Shown piece after piece: positions 24,798 through 36,964 of a stretch of DNA of 64,000 nucleotides. Origin of the DNA: Cornus controversa (taxonomy: Eukaryota > Streptophyta > Magnoliopsida > Cornales > Cornaceae); the NCBI GenBank assembly GCA_026545225.1, contig CM048853.1:15440755-15504754 (forward strand), written 5' to 3'. Under the pieces are notes generated by a model. That model did no database searches. It saw only the letters and a program-made list of their open reading frames with translations, and was not told the DNA's origin. The position numbers and the translations under genes were made by a program. Every line of letters begins with the position of its first letter. Position 1 is the stretch's first letter.

Positions 24798-24876
24798 GTG
24801 AGTGGCATTTTATAATTTTATAATACTTCAAATTATTTTACTATACCAACTAATACCCAAATTTAATTTTTATTAG

Positions 24877-25035
24877 GGTGCTGAAATTCAAAGCAAGTAC
24901 GCATGGATGTTCCAACAACCTAGTCCACCGCCAAGCAATGCAAAAGCAATGACGCATGAATTTTCACAAACCACCATGCAAATGAACACACTTGGCTCAC
25001 AAGCATCTTATTGTCCAAATACAATTCTGAGTCAG
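24877..25035 (+). pseudogene. FRS relic: downstream exon of 53 codons
   Basis: It follows a TTTTTATTAG acceptor and ends at CAG|GTTGGT. Length is a multiple of three and the frame is open: GAEIQSKYAWMFQQ... to ...NTILSQ. It joins in phase 0 to the end of the previous exon once the A-run shift is allowed for. Gln/Ser/Pro-rich content is typical of FRS tails. The intron before it is 79 bp. Confidence 0.65.
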
Positions 25036-25457
25036 GTTGGTGCCAGTTTCATCTACTTTTACATTGTCCGATGATGAACCAAAAGGGGAGGGGTGAATTG
25101 GTTCAATGTCAACTTTAATAAACTAAACTTACTTCATATTGGAGCTTATACTACTTGTTTAAGTTCATGATAGCAGCCATAAAACCTTATCAACACCAAT
25201 TTATGAGCTCAAACTACTTGTTTAAGTTCATGATAGCAGCCTTAGAACTTTATCAGCACCAATTTATAGAGTATACTATAGCAGGCCTGTTATAGGTAGT
25301 CAAAAATGAATGCAGCCTTATTTTTGAAAATTTGGTAACTAGAATGAGATTAGAATAGCATTTGAAACTTGCTCAACACATAAAACTACTCACAAGACCA
25401 TTTGAGTTAACTTTGTAGCATAATAAAGTATTGACATCAGTTGTTATTTGTTGTCAG

Positions 25458-25517
25458 GTGAATGATTCAACCAATCATGATGATGAAAGAGATGCAGCCA
25501 ATAATATGGGTGGTTGG
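25458..25517 (+). pseudogene. FRS relic: 20-codon exon
   Basis: The boundaries are TTGTTGTCAG| and |GTAAGC, both good plant splice signals. The exon is 60 bp, phase 0, open, and reads VNDSTNHDDERDAANNMGGW. The assignment rests on splice signals and phase, without transcript evidence. Confidence 0.55.
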
Positions 25518-25606
25518 GTAAGCATATGTTTCTTTGACAGACAATGCTTCCTTTCAATGATTCATTTCATTTATTTTGTTTGTATATATATATTTTTTAA
25601 ATGTAG

Positions 25607-25630
25607 CCCTTCGATCTGAACCTCGGGTAG
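25607..25630 (+). pseudogene. FRS relic: terminal exon ending DLNLG
   Basis: After a TTTTTAAATGTAG acceptor, seven codons and a TAG give PFDLNLG at the C-terminus. Joined to the previous exon the end is GGWPFDLNLG. A terminal DLNL resembles the EAR-type repression motif of plant regulators, which would suit a regulatory rather than a transposase function. Support is phase, splice sites and motif only. Confidence 0.5.
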
Positions 25631-25664
25631 ATGACATTGACGGACATGAAGGGATTCCTCTTCA

Positions 25665-26075
25665 AAAGTGGAGGGTTTTTTTTTGTATATTTTGGCAAAT
25701 CCTCTTCAATTGCAAGTGAATTCCACTTTTAGTTGTATATGTCAACAAGTCATCTACAAAGGTGAAGGAAGGGTGTTTTTTTTGTATATGTCAGCAAATC
25801 CTCTTCAAAGGTGAAAAAATGGTATTTTTTTTTGTATATGTCAGCGAATCCTCTTCAAAGGTGAAAGAATGGTGTTTTTTTTTTGTATATGTTAGCGAAT
25901 CCTCTTTAAAGGTGAAGAAAGGGTGCTTTTTTGTTTTTGTTTTTTTTTGTATATTTCAACAAATCCTCTTCAAATGTGAATGAAGGGTTCTTTTTTTGTA
26001 TATTTCAGCAAGTCCTCTTCAGAGGTGAAGGAAGGGTGCTTTTTTGTATATGTCAGTAAATCCTCATCAAACGTA
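25665..26075 (+). repeat. Minisatellite, about 8 copies of a 48-60 bp unit
   Basis: The unit is GTATATGTCAGCAAATCCTC followed by TTCAAAGGTGAAGGAAGGGTG and a T run. Copies start at about 25685, 25734, 25782, 25836, 25888, 25949, 25999 and 26047. Length differences come mainly from the T runs. It begins about 50 bp after the last FRS stop, so it would lie in the 3' untranslated part or just beyond. Confidence 0.9.
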
Positions 26076-28453
26076 AAGGGTGTAGTGTATCCCACCAATT
26101 TTTTTGTAATAGTGGAGGTCATGAAAGAGTTATACATGTAAATGTGGATAGGTTATGGTAATGTCTATTCAAATGGGGCAGTGTATTCCACCAATTTTTT
26201 TGCAACAGTGGGATATTATGACAATGATAATGCTATGTTAGAAGTTGACATTAAATGACAATGTTATTTTCTCATAATCGGTCTTTTATGGATATGTTAC
26301 AATGTTTTTTTGACCGATAGATATACATGTTATCTGTAGCATAATCTAGCACTTATTGCTAGCCTTTTGGTCAAACACATTCTTTAATTCAGCAACTAGA
26401 CTGGTTATTGGTCAAACACATCGAATGTCAGCACTAGTGTTGTTCATTTTGTAAGTATTCTAAGGATGGATATATGCTCTTCGGCATAGTCTCAATTTCC
26501 AATGCATCAAATTATTGATCCAAAACTTGGCAGAGATCCATTACTACACTCTGTAATGTTTGTCACCAATGGACGCAAAATATCTGAATTAGTCATATCT
26601 TCAGATTTGGTATTTTCCGATGTATAAATATCCCAGTCAAATCTAATTACACTTAGAAATTAGATGCAATATTATAAGTAGTCTGTTATAGCATAACAAA
26701 GCATATGTAAGTCAAAACATTTAACATTTCCATTCATAACATAGGCCATGGTGTGTTTGTATGTATGTAGAAATATTTGGTTAATGATTTTTCTCATCAC
26801 TATCATAAGTAGTTTTAGATTTCATGTCTGTCACCTGCAAATGTTCACCATTATTTATAGCAATGGAAGTGATGATCTAAAATTTTCACATTTATGATGA
26901 TGAGTTTGTACACGATATTATGTATAAAACATTGGAATAGTTCAGTTATCAAGGGATCGCCAACACACCCTTCGTTATTGCACTATATAAGCATAACATT
27001 TTTTAGCTTATCATCCCCTTCTCTTCCTATAACTTCCAAAGTATCTATCATTAGGGGAAATAAAATTGATTTCATCAGCTCATTAACATTCCTAAGTACT
27101 GTTGGCCCATAGGAACATGCTCTTATAAATGTATTGTGGATTTTTTCTCGTTGATATGTTGAAATGGGGAACTGTAGAAAGTCAACTGAAGTTGGTACTT
27201 ATTCATGGATTAATTGAATGGTTTTCATTTGTACTAGAAGAATTTTGATAATTTTTCTTGTTAATTTCATTTCAATACTGTGTTTGAAAGGATACCAATT
27301 TCATATATATATGGTTCCAAAAATTTCTTGAAACTGTCTAAATCATTGAACTAAAAGCACTTGTAGAATCCCAAATTTCCACTAATAAAAATCTATCAAC
27401 ATGTAAGCAGGGAAAAAGAACCAATGTGAAGCTTTAAGGTCGTTCCATGATGTATCATTGTAGCAGAGAAAGATCTGAATATTATAATCTTGTAGTTCAA
27501 TGGCACTGCATACTTTTAAATTAGCAAAGAACCTTCTGCAGTGCCTTAATGTCTATCACTCATCTATTAGTGACCTTAGTTGGAAAATTCAAATAGAGTT
27601 TATGGTTGTCTGTCATCTATTTCTTGTCCCAGAATGGGGAATCAAGCTTATGATACTCTGGCTCAGTGAAATATATATATTTTTAATATAGAACTAAATA
27701 CTATTACACTTTGCCTTTCTTATCTCTATGAATGAGATTTCAAACAGAAAATGACATGATGTTTTCAGCAAAAAATGAGTGAAATATAAAGTTTTTCCAA
27801 TGACACCCTCTACTATAGAAGAAATAAATGTATTTTGTGTTGTATGACTATGAGAACCTAGCTTAGTCTTGTTTATTATCAATATACAAAATAATGTGAG
27901 TTCTGAAATCTGTCTTTCTACCATTTTATTGTTAGCAGTTTATTAGCAAAACTTTGGGTCTCGAACTGCATATAAGTAAAGCTTTGGGCTCTACTCTCTG
28001 GCATTTGATTATATCTCTGTTCATATATATCAGATACATATAGTGCTTATATTTGTGAGAATACCTAATTTGGAGAACTTAAACAAAACAAGAAAGACTG
28101 AACCACTAGGTCTTCTTGTATCACTCATGACTGGCATAAAATGTCATTTATTTATTTTTACCGAAAAGAAAGAGTCGTTATTGTTAGTCTCTACATGTGA
28201 GTTTGGTAACAATTACTGATGTCCATGAGACTCATGTGCATGTTTGCTTAAGTTTTAATGTCAAAAGGATCTCGCAAGGGCCTTATGGTCCATTTTCTCT
28301 AATAAGGGCAATTTGGTCATTTAACAGCCTATTCAAGGTATTAGATCCATTTCTATGACTATTTGAGCATATTATACTCGTTAAATCCTTCTCAAAATAT
28401 TCATGATATAACAGCCCCATAATTTGATCTATTTGCTCAAATAGCCCTTCTAG
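26076..28453. other. Intergenic DNA, no gene recognised
   Basis: Two copies of a roughly 33-bp phrase (GTGTAT(C/T)CCACCAATTTTTTTG...AGTGG) lie at about 26083 and 26180. Otherwise only short chance frames occur. This is the host DNA left of element A. Confidence 0.55.
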
Positions 28454-28458
28454 GGGGC

Positions 28459-29894
28459 TGATCGGCATCGAATGTTGCGCATTCTAGCCTCTTAACTTAT
28501 GTATTTTATTCTCTTAGTGATAGATTATTTTGTGATTTTACTTTGTTTTAGTGTTTTCTGTATTTTCAGGGCTTTAATGATTATTTTAGTTAAAACCATG
28601 ATTTTGAGCTTTTAAAGATGACATGCAAGATGGTTAGATGAAGCCTACATCAAAGGGATCCATTGAACTTCATATTTTAACTCAAATCAGCCCAAGGAAG
28701 AGGTCCAAGAGAATTACAGCTGTTTAAGAAGGTTTAGGGCCTGAAGCCCAAATCTGCGTTTAATATAGTCTTAATCCCGTTTTGGAAAACGGACCAGAAG
28801 TATTATTTTCGAGCCTCAAATCGACTTAATTCTTTTGTAGAATTGAACGAAATTTGATTCTGCACACTTTTGTATTTCACGGAAATTCCGTAAATCGGAC
28901 TTCTAGTGGGTCAAAAGTTGGGCCGAAGTCAGCAAGAAAAACCCACCTGATTAGTGCTGCGAGAAACCCTAATTAATTTCTAATTGGATTAGGACTTTGA
29001 TGTATTCTCTTGGCTATTTAAAGTGACAAATTAGGGCTGTATTGAGGAGGCTTGGCAGCAGCTTTGAAGAGCTTTCGGAATGGAGAATCATTGGAGAACA
29101 AGGCGTATCATGAGTGGCTAGTTCAGCCACCAGGGTTTTGATGGAGCCCTAACTAAACATCACTGGTTTGATTGTTCTAATTATTGGGGATTTTTGTATT
29201 CATTCATAGATTGTGTAATTTAGAGGATTCTTATTATAGAATTGAGCAATAAAAGTCTTATAAACTCAGTTTCAATGATTTCTTATCTTGTCTTAGATAC
29301 TTAATTGTTGTTATTGATCTCGTCCCTCTTGTTTTCTGTGATCTTGAGAGTGATTATTACACAATGGTTTTCACTGAATATATCATTAAAAGATTTGATG
29401 GATTATGCTTAGAGAAGATGAACCATACTGCACCCTAGATTAGAGTAGTTAGGCAGATGGCCCATGCCAATCGAAGATAGTCCATGACTTAGCCTTAATC
29501 ATATGTTATCTTCTTGACGGATGGAGGTGAGCTTGTAACCACCAACACCACTTGTGCATGATATGATGCCCCATAGTTAGTTCAATTGACCATTGATTGT
29601 GAAGTTAGTGGTGAAATCAATTACCCTAGACTTATCTTATATTCTCTACACTCCTTACTTTTTCTTGCTTTTGTTCAATTGCTTCATTAGTTAATTTAGT
29701 TATAAAAATCAGCAACTTATCTCTTTTAAATTTAATTAGAATTAGTCCTAACAATTCAACTCAATCAGACCACAGTCCCTGAGGTTCGACACCCCTTCCT
29801 TTCGATAGCCCTATTCTGCAAGGAATTCGTTTTATTGCGAAGTGTGGTAATTTTTAATTGATATACTTTTTGAGTCACACTCACACACGAATCA
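28459..29894 (+). repeat. 5' LTR of element A
   Basis: It runs TGATCGGC... to ...CACACGAATCA, followed by the primer site. A TATA-like CTATTTAAAG at 29024-29033 could serve the promoter. It includes about 15 bp near 29445 that are missing from the 3' LTR. Confidence 0.93.
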
Positions 29895-29899
29895 ATTTT

Positions 29900-29917
29900 T
29901 GGCGCCGTTGCCGGGGA
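29900..29917 (+). other. Primer-binding site of element A (tRNA-Asp type)
   Basis: TGGCGCCGTTGCCGGGGA, five bases after the LTR, matches the complement of the plant tRNA-Asp 3' end used by Athila-like elements. Confidence 0.9.
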
Positions 29918-29924
29918 CTGTCTA

Positions 29925-30180
29925 TTTGATTGTTTGGATTTTTAGAATTAGTTCTAATTGGATTTTTAGTTTAGGAATTTCTTTTTTTATTATTATTTTT
30001 CTGTTATTTTTTTATTTTTTATTTTTTTTGTTTTCTTTTTAATTACTAATTAGTTTTATTTTTAGTTTTTTTAGTTTAGAAATTTTTTTTTTTTTGCTAC
30101 TAATCTAATTTATTATTTTTTTTTACTAATCTAATTTATTTTTTTATTTCTTTTCCGGTACTTCAATCACCATACCATTG
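29925..30180 (+). other. T-rich leader of element A
   Basis: Long T runs and TTTATT repeats lie between primer site and gag. In the related element F the same interval is only about 120 bp and holds the true gag start, so A has expanded or replaced its leader and lost about 35 N-terminal codons. Confidence 0.6.
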
Positions 30181-30206
30181 AGCAAGAGGAAGAGATTATT
30201 TACATC

Positions 30207-30846
30207 ATGGATGGTGTGTGTGGGAATAATGAGAACAACAATATTGTGCCTAATGTTGTTGTGGAAAAAGCGAGATTGATCAGAGACTACTATGTCCCAA
30301 AGACTTATAATTCACCAGCTGATTTTCAATTACCTAATGTCACAGAATAGAACTATGAGATCAAGCCCAGTATCATTCATATGTTGCCATCTTATTTTGG
30401 GTTGACTCATGAAGATCCGTACAAGCACTTGGATGAATTTATAGAAGTTTGCTCATTAACAAAAATTCACAACTTCTCTGAAGATGCTTTTCGGATGCGA
30501 CTCTTTCCATTCTCTCTAAAGGAGAAGGCCAACTATTGGTTCAGAACTCTACCGGCGAGCTCTATCACTACATGGACTCAAATGCAACATGAGTTCTTGA
30601 AGAAATATTTTCCGATAGGGAGGACCAATCAATTCGGACGAGCTATCACTGGTTTCTCTCAATTTGAGGGGGAACAATTTTTTGAGGCATGGGAACGATT
30701 CAAGGACCTTCTTAGGAAGTGTCCTCATCATCAAGTTCCAATGTGGCAGTTAGTGCAGTGTTTCTATGAGGGGCTGACAGAAGGAAACAGACAGATGGTG
30801 GATGCATCATGTGGGGGTACTTTTATGTTAAAAAGTGAAGATGAAG
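30207..30846 (+). pseudogene. Element A gag, N-terminal part, cut by element B
   Basis: The frame from ATG 30207 has TAG at 30348-30350 where element F has CAG (Gln), a C-to-T change. It then stays open through MLPSYFGLTHEDPYKHLDEF, FRMRLFPFSLKEKANYWF, TTWTQMQHEFLKKYFPIGR and the C-terminal MVDASCGGTFMLKSEDE. This is the retrotransposon gag (capsid) domain that assembles the particle. At 30847 element B interrupts it. The true start is probably upstream and decayed (EQEEEII is readable before the ATG). Confidence 0.9.
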
Positions 30847-31225
30847 TGTCACGCCCCGGTTTCCGACACCCGGTTAGGAGCGAGGGAAATGGGGGTGAAT
30901 CCATAATTTCACCTCAAGTGCCCACACCTTAATCTCATTATAATCATTTCTATTGCAGAAGCATTCTATATGCACACCCTTCAAGTGGCATTAGATCATC
31001 AAAGGCCTTTGCAAATGAGTTTCACATTTGGTTCCACACATATCAACCACTAAGTTCTGGACCTCAACTTTTTACACAGATGGAATTTGATTATGAAACC
31101 TACACCATTGGATAGATATTTCAAAAATACTCAATTTAAAAAAAACCACGCTCAATTCCGATTTAAAACGAAGAAATTGCATCGAAACGAAGTCTGGACA
31201 GTTTTTGAACCTTGCTGTGAATAGT

Positions 31226-31470
31226 AATCTCGATCAATCGAGATTGGATCTCGATCAATCGAGATTCATCTCGATTAATCGAGATTTTGACCCCTTTAAT
31301 CGAAGAAAACAGCCTCTCGGTAACTTGGACCTGCAATATTTCTATTAATCGAGATTGGGACTTCGATTAATCGAAATTAAGCCTGAAAAATCATAAAATC
31401 TCGCAACCATTTCGATCAATCGAGATGGGCATCTCGATTAATCGAAATGGGCATTTCGATTAATCGAAAT
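31226..31470. repeat. Cluster of ATCTCGATYAATCGAGAT palindromes (left LTR of B)
   Basis: Seven near or perfect palindromes plus a half site lie in 245 bp. Examples are ATCTCGATTAATCGAGAT at 31268-31285 (perfect, 18 bp), TTCGATTAATCGAA at 31362-31375, and ATTTCGATTAATCGAAAT at 31453-31470. In the element's sense they lie far downstream of the promoter, so they would be in the leader RNA. A second copy of the cluster is in the right LTR at about 38907-39152. Confidence 0.93.
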
Positions 31471-33244
31471 GCACTGCCCAGCTTCTCCCAAACACCTATA
31501 AAAGATCAATTTGAACCCAATTTTCAACCAAACCACCTTAGATCATTCATATCTCATACAAATCATCTACCATTGATATAATATCATACTCACACATCAA
31601 CCTACACATTTGAATCTCAAATCTTGTATAATCATAGAAAATTCATCCAAAGTCCACCATACACATAAAATTTCAAGTGAACCAAACATCCTCATATTTT
31701 TCAAAGGTGATCTTCATTAATCCAACCATACAATGTAACTTGTACATTGAGATCCTACAACCATGATTCCAACATAAATCCACAACTCTAAACATTCATA
31801 TCCACGAAATTAAAATACACGAGACAAAAGAATACATTCATCCATTTAAATCCCAAATCCATACATAATCCATGGAACCATACATATAAGAATTTGAATG
31901 GCCCTTTTTGCATACATTCAACAAGTCTCAAATAAAGGAAGCCATTATACATACATTTCTCAAAAATTACTTTCCTACAAGTGTGGCACTTACATTTGAA
32001 TTTCACATACATAAGAAGATACAAATGTAAAAGCAACACCACAACCATTGTCTACATGCCACAAGCCGACATGGACATTTATCCACATCTCAGAAGAGTA
32101 AAAGTCCAAAAATAAGCTCAACATAGAGCTAATCATGCTTCGTCTTCCATTGGCGCCTTATCTGAAAATGTTTTGTATAAAAGGGGTGAGCATCTCAACG
32201 GCTCAGTAGAAATGATCCACCCATCCCTACTCTAACCCATAAGCCATGCATGAATGCACATGCTCATGCATTTTTACCCAAACATTCACATTTTTCAAAT
32301 CATGCATGATGCTTCACATAAAGTGCAAATACATATGTATATATACATATATATATATATCAAATTGGACAAGTCACAACTTATATATAACTCACACCAA
32401 ATCAATCCAAAGGGGCTTTCTCATCACTCCAATAGTAAGGGTCTCTTCGGCACCCAAACTCTGCTTGTGCTTTATCGGGTTACTAACCCGAAGGGAGCAC
32501 CTCCTCTTGGCCAAGTTTTGGGTCTTTCACCCTAGGGGCCTTCCCCTTATCTTAATTTCACACTCATGCCCCAAAATCATCATATAGTGCATATAATCAC
32601 ACCAATGCACATAGTCACACAATGCATGCATTTTTTCTGAAAACAATGCATTTTCTTTCTAACTGAAGATTGTCACAATGCTATCACACTCACATCATGG
32701 AAATCACTATGCTCATGAATTTTGCTAGAAAATCATATTTTTCATGTTTTCATCAAACAGACATATTTTTCACCAAAAACATTGTAGTCACATTTGCACA
32801 AATATACCATGCATAAGCCCTAACTAACATGTTGGACACTTATACATGCATAAATCACCATGGCATACATATATATATATATATATATATATACATAGAC
32901 CTAGGTTCAAGAAATTGAAAGTTATCTCCTATGATATTTAGAAAAGGGACCACAAGATCAAAGTAGAAGTGAGTCTAGCACCCCTACCTCAAATTGGAAG
33001 AGCTTCCAATTGATTTCCCCCAATCTCTCAAAACCCAACTTCCTCCGAAATGATTTTTGAACCGATCAATCTCGAGCCCTCGATGCGTAGATCGTTTCTT
33101 CCTTCTTTGGTGAAATCAAAATCCCACTCTAAGGCCCTTAAATCTAGTGAAGAAGAGGAAGAGATGAAGCTTGTATGTATATACGTATATATCTCTCTCT
33201 CTCGGCTGCTGGGATGAAAATGAGAGAAGAGCTGATCTCCCTTA

Positions 33245-33254
33245 GTATTTATAG
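33245..33254 (-). promoter_or_regulatory. TATA box of element B LTR (left)
   Basis: The minus strand reads CTATAAATAC, about 385 bases after the LTR start, followed by a pyrimidine-rich stretch. The right LTR has the same motif at 41084-41093. Confidence 0.6.
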
Positions 33255-33634
33255 CTAAGTGACCTCCTCTTAATTACTAGTTTGCCATCACCTTTTTGCA
33301 AAACCTTCTCGGGCTCATTTTCGGAGTTCCGTAACTCAGATTGACACGAAATCAACTCCGTTGCGCGTAAAATATTTTATTTAAGCTATCCTCAAATTTT
33401 GAAGTCATTCCGACACTTTTAAAATTTCTGGGCTCACAAGGCCCATGCCCCTAGGTTGACCAAACTCAAAAAAGTCAACTTTTGCCAAAAGTCCCCAAAA
33501 CTTCCCAAAACCCTATTCCAATCCTCTAAACATGTTACCCGCATTCAAAACATGTTAAACATCATTTAAAATGCATTTAAAGCAATAAATGACAAAAATT
33601 AAAAAATCGGCCAAAATTGGGCACGGTCTCTACA

Positions 33635-33647
33635 ACCTCCCACCCTT
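33635..33647 (-). other. Polypurine tract of element B
   Basis: The minus strand reads AAGGGTGGGAGGT directly before the 3' LTR start TGTAGAGACCG. Confidence 0.9.
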
Positions 33648-33680
33648 ATAAGAATTTCGTCCTCGAAATTAGAATGTACC

Positions 33681-36365
33681 TCAAATGGTGAACAACCCAG
33701 GATACTTTGAGCGGACTTCTTGTTCTCGCTCCCATGTAGCTTCTTCCACACCATGATGCCTCCAAAGCACCTTAACCAATGGAATGGTTTTGCCCCGAAG
33801 CACTTGTTCTCTAGTGTCCAAAATCTGAATTGGTCTTTCCTCGTATGACACGTCCTCCTCCACCTCAAGGTCTGCCCAATCAAGCACATGTGAAGGGTTC
33901 GATTCATACTTCCTCAACATAGACACATGGAAAGTGTTGTGCACACTTGACAATTGCGGTAGCAATGCCAAGCGGTAAGCAACCTCTCCTACTCGATCCA
34001 AAATCTCGAAAGGCCCGATAAATCGTGGTGCATGCTTGCCACTACGACCGAACCTCATCAAACCTCTCCGTGGTGAGACCTTCAAAAAAACATGATCTCC
34101 CATCTCAAATGCTAGTGGCCGCCGTCTCCTATCGGCGTAGCTTTTTTGACGACTCTGAGCCGTAAGCAATCTCTGCCGGATTACCTTGATATTTTCTGTA
34201 GTTTCCCGAACTAAATCCGGTCCCAAAGAAACTGTCTCTCCAACCTCTGTCCAACAGACAGGTGACCTACATGGTCTACCATACAAAGCCTCGAATGGAG
34301 CCATCTCAATGCTAGCTTGATAGCTATTATTATATGCAAACTCCACCAAAGGAAGGTGATCCTCCCAACTGCCCCGAAGATCAAGTACACATGCCCGTAG
34401 CATATCCTCCAAAATCTGTATGGTACGCTCGGACTGACCATCCGTCTGAGGATGAAAAGCCGTACTAAAGTGAAGGTCCGTATCAAGTGCTGCCTGGAAA
34501 CTCTGCCAAAACCGAGATGTGAATCGCGGGTCTCTATCCGAAACAATAGAAACTGGCACGCCATGAAGCCTAAGGATCTGCTCAATATACAATCTACTGA
34601 GAGTATCCACATCATCTGTCACTCTAATGGGAATAAAGTGAGCTACCTTCGTCAATCTGTCCACGACCACCCAAACTGCGTCGTAACCCTTCCTCGACCT
34701 TGGAAGCCCCGTCACAAAATCCATAGTGACATGCTCCCATTTCCACATAGTCACAGGCAATGGCTGCAACAACCCCGCTGGTCTCTGATGCTCGGCCTTC
34801 ATTTGTTGACAAGTGAGGCACCTCGCCATAAACTGAGCTACATCCTTTTTCATACCCTTCCACCAATACTTTCGGCGTAGGTTATGGTACATCTTGGTAC
34901 CACCTGGATGCACTGCCAGCCTCGAGTTGTGAAACTCTCTCAGAGTCTCATCCCGATAAGCTAAGGGAACAAACATCTTCCCTTGGAATTTCATGCTCCC
35001 ATCTGAATGAACTGTCCATCCTTCCACTACTTCGCCACCCAAAATCTGCGTGCGAACAGCCTCAACCTCTCTATCCTTCCTCTGCCCTTCAATCACTCTA
35101 CTCACAAGAGTTGGTTGAGCGATAAGAGTAAATAGCACCGCTGGTCCATCATCCTCGCTGAAATGTAATCCCATTTCTGAGATGTCTTCTATCATCTTCC
35201 ACTCCCGTATGGCTAAGCTCGCTAAGCTACCATGTGACTTCCTACTCAATGCATCCGCCACTACATTGGCCTTTCCCAGATGATATTGTAAGTCGAAGTC
35301 ATAGTCCTCTATATACTCCATCCACCTCCGTTGCCTCATATTCAAATCCTTTTGTGAGAAAAGGTATTTGAGACTTTTATGATCCGAGAATACTTCAAAC
35401 TTCTCACCATATAAATAATGTCTCCACACCTTAAGTGCAAAGATCACCGCCGCCAACTCCAAATCATGTACCGGATAATTCTGTTCATGTGTTTTCAATT
35501 GCCTCGAACCATACGCCACTACTCGTTCGGTTTGCATTAGCACACATCCCAAACCGAGTCGTGAAGCGTCACAATAAATTGTGTACTCCAACCCACGTTC
35601 TGGAATGATCAAAATTGGAGCCGAAGTCAATCGACTCTTCGATTCCATGAATGCATGCTCGCAAGCATCATCCCATACAAACTTCACTCCTTTTCGGGTA
35701 AGCTTCGTCATAGGTGCAGCTAGCCTCAAAAAGTCCTTCACAAACCTCTGATAATACCCAGCCAATCCCAAGAAACTACGTATCTCAAATACGCTCTTAG
35801 GTCTTTCCCAACTCATCACCGCTTCTATCTTGGATGGATCTACAGAAACCCCTCCTTTGGACACAACATGCCCAAGGAATTTCACTTCCGCTAGCCAAAA
35901 TTTGCACTTCTTGTACTTGGCATATAATTGATGTTCTCTTAAGAGTTGCAACACAGTCCTCAAGTGACCCTCGTGCTCCTCTTCCGAAGACGAGTACACT
36001 AGGATGTCATCAACGAACACAACCACAAACTTGTCCAAGTAAGCATTGAACACTCTATGCATTAGATCCATGAATGCCGCTGGTCCATTTGTCAAACCAA
36101 ATGACATCACCAAAAATTCATAATGCCCGTATCGTGTGCGAAAGGCAGTCTTTGGAATGTCCGCCTCTCTAATCCCCAACTGATAGTAGCCCGATCTCAA
36201 GTCTATCTTTGAGAAACATCTCAAACCTTTAAGTTGGTCGAACAAGTCATCTATGCTTGGCAAAGGATATTTGTTCTTGATTGTTGCCCGATTTAACTTC
36301 CGGTAGTTAATGCAAAGCCGCAAAGACCCGTCCTTCTTCTTAGCGAAAAGAACCGGAGCTCCCAA
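33681..36365 (-). CDS. pol: Element B pol: reverse transcriptase, RNase H, integrase, chromodomain
   Basis: An open frame of 894 codons. RT occupies the first 190 or so residues, with the catalytic FVDD at 117-120 and the GYYQLGI and LPSIDDL blocks. RNase H is at about 255-380 ([33 protein letters not shown]). Integrase has its His/Cys zinc region ([20 protein letters not shown]), the core Asp in [10 protein letters not shown] and SDRDPRF, and the Glu after [11 protein letters not shown]. The tail ([18 protein letters not shown]) is the chromodomain-like end. All key residues seen look intact. The ATG is not the native start: the frame continues from the protease part across a one-base deletion at 36361-36363. 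Confidence 0.95.
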   Translation of the reverse strand: MGAPVLFAKKKDGSLRLCINYRKLNRATIKNKYPLPSIDDLFDQLKGLRCFSKIDLRSGYYQLGIREADIPKTAFRTRYGHYEFLVMSFGLTNGPAAFMDLMHRVFNAYLDKFVVVFVDDILVYSSSEEEHEGHLRTVLQLLREHQLYAKYKKCKFWLAEVKFLGHVVSKGGVSVDPSKIEAVMSWERPKSVFEIRSFLGLAGYYQRFVKDFLRLAAPMTKLTRKGVKFVWDDACEHAFMESKSRLTSAPILIIPERGLEYTIYCDASRLGLGCVLMQTERVVAYGSRQLKTHEQNYPVHDLELAAVIFALKVWRHYLYGEKFEVFSDHKSLKYLFSQKDLNMRQRRWMEYIEDYDFDLQYHLGKANVVADALSRKSHGSLASLAIREWKMIEDISEMGLHFSEDDGPAVLFTLIAQPTLVSRVIEGQRKDREVEAVRTQILGGEVVEGWTVHSDGSMKFQGKMFVPLAYRDETLREFHNSRLAVHPGGTKMYHNLRRKYWWKGMKKDVAQFMARCLTCQQMKAEHQRPAGLLQPLPVTMWKWEHVTMDFVTGLPRSRKGYDAVWVVVDRLTKVAHFIPIRVTDDVDTLSRLYIEQILRLHGVPVSIVSDRDPRFTSRFWQSFQAALDTDLHFSTAFHPQTDGQSERTIQILEDMLRACVLDLRGSWEDHLPLVEFAYNNSYQASIEMAPFEALYGRPCRSPVCWTEVGETVSLGPDLVRETTENIKVIRQRLLTAQSRQKSYADRRRRPLAFEMGDHVFLKVSPRRGLMRFGRSGKHAPRFIGPFEILDRVGEVAYRLALLPQLSSVHNTFHVSMLRKYESNPSHVLDWADLEVEEDVSYEERPIQILDTREQVLRGKTIPLVKVLWRHHGVEEATWEREQEVRSKYPGLFTI

Positions 36366-36964
36366 GGCGATGTACTAGGGCTTACAAATCCCTTATCTAG
36401 TAGCTCTTGTAATTGGTCCTTCAATTCTTTTAACTCAGCCAGTGCCATTTGGTACGGTGCCATAGAAATGGGCGCGGTACCTGGAGCAAGATCTATCACA
36501 AACTCCACTTCTCGTTTCGGAGGCAACTGTGTCAATTCCTCCGGAAATACGTCCATAAACTCACACACTACATGAGGATGCTCTCCAAGTGTCTCATCAT
36601 CACCATCAACAAGTAGGCTCGCCAAGAAATACCCAAGCCCTTTCCGATCACTAGAACCAAATGGAGATGACAAGTAGAAGTCATCCCGCTCTCCCACAAA
36701 ACAAATTCTAACGCCTTCCAGCGTATGCAAGGTCACTCTTCCCCTGTAACAATCAATGTTGGCTCTATAGGTCGATAGCCAATCCATACCCAAGATCACA
36801 TCAAAGCTAGTCATATCGAGAAGGATGAAATCAAACACTAGTCGATGTCCCGAAATCTCGATCTCACAAGACCAGCACACATCACTCAAAACCACTCTAC
36901 CACCAACTGGCATATCAATAGATAAAATCGAGTCCAAAGATGACACCTCTAACCCAAAGCACAA
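36293..36964 (-). pseudogene. Element B protease to RT linker segment, between two frameshifts
   Basis: It continues gag-protease after SFISYAFVCALG and reads LEVSSLDSILSID, then the protease block FDVILGMDWLSTYRA, and the pre-RT linker ending SPSTSPW. It enters from the gag frame by one missing G in a GGG run (plus-strand CCC 36953-36955). It leaves to the pol frame by another missing G (plus-strand CCC 36361-36363). In intact relatives gag, protease and pol are one frame. Both lesions are single bases in short G runs, so sequencing or assembly error is possible. Confidence 0.9.

Larger units (their letters stand above)
19207..25630 (+). pseudogene. FAR1-related (FRS / MULE-type) gene, disrupted by a solo LTR
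   Basis: The pieces add up to roughly 800 codons, normal for FAR1/FRS proteins: FAR1 DNA-binding domain, MULE transposase core, SWIM zinc finger and a multi-exon tail. Family members are transcription factors descended from Mutator-like transposases, or active transposases of that group. I see no terminal inverted repeats, so a host FRS gene is the simpler reading. Lesions: a small frame-shifting deletion near 20070-20085, the LTR insertion at 20312-23761, TAG at 23861-23863, a one-base shift near 24054, and a shift at the A run 24704-24715. The intact 3' exon boundaries suggest loss of function was fairly recent. Confidence 0.88.
30847..33634 (-). repeat. 3' LTR of element B (left copy, 2788 bp)
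   Basis: On the plus strand it starts TGTCACGCCCCGG and ends GGTCTCTACA. Because B reads on the minus strand this is its 3' LTR. It contains a minus-strand TATA box, an AT microsatellite at about 32868-32893, and a palindrome cluster at 31226-31470. About a dozen differences from the right copy fall in the first 650 bp, none across 32291-32938. Confidence 0.95.

Noticed and set aside
32246-32587. Frames of 113 and 93 codons, duplicated at 40086-40427
   Set aside because: They are identical because they lie in the two LTRs of B; overlapping frames, no domain, on the non-transcribed strand of the element.
34452-34880. A 142-codon plus-strand frame
   Set aside because: Shadow of the minus-strand integrase of element B.
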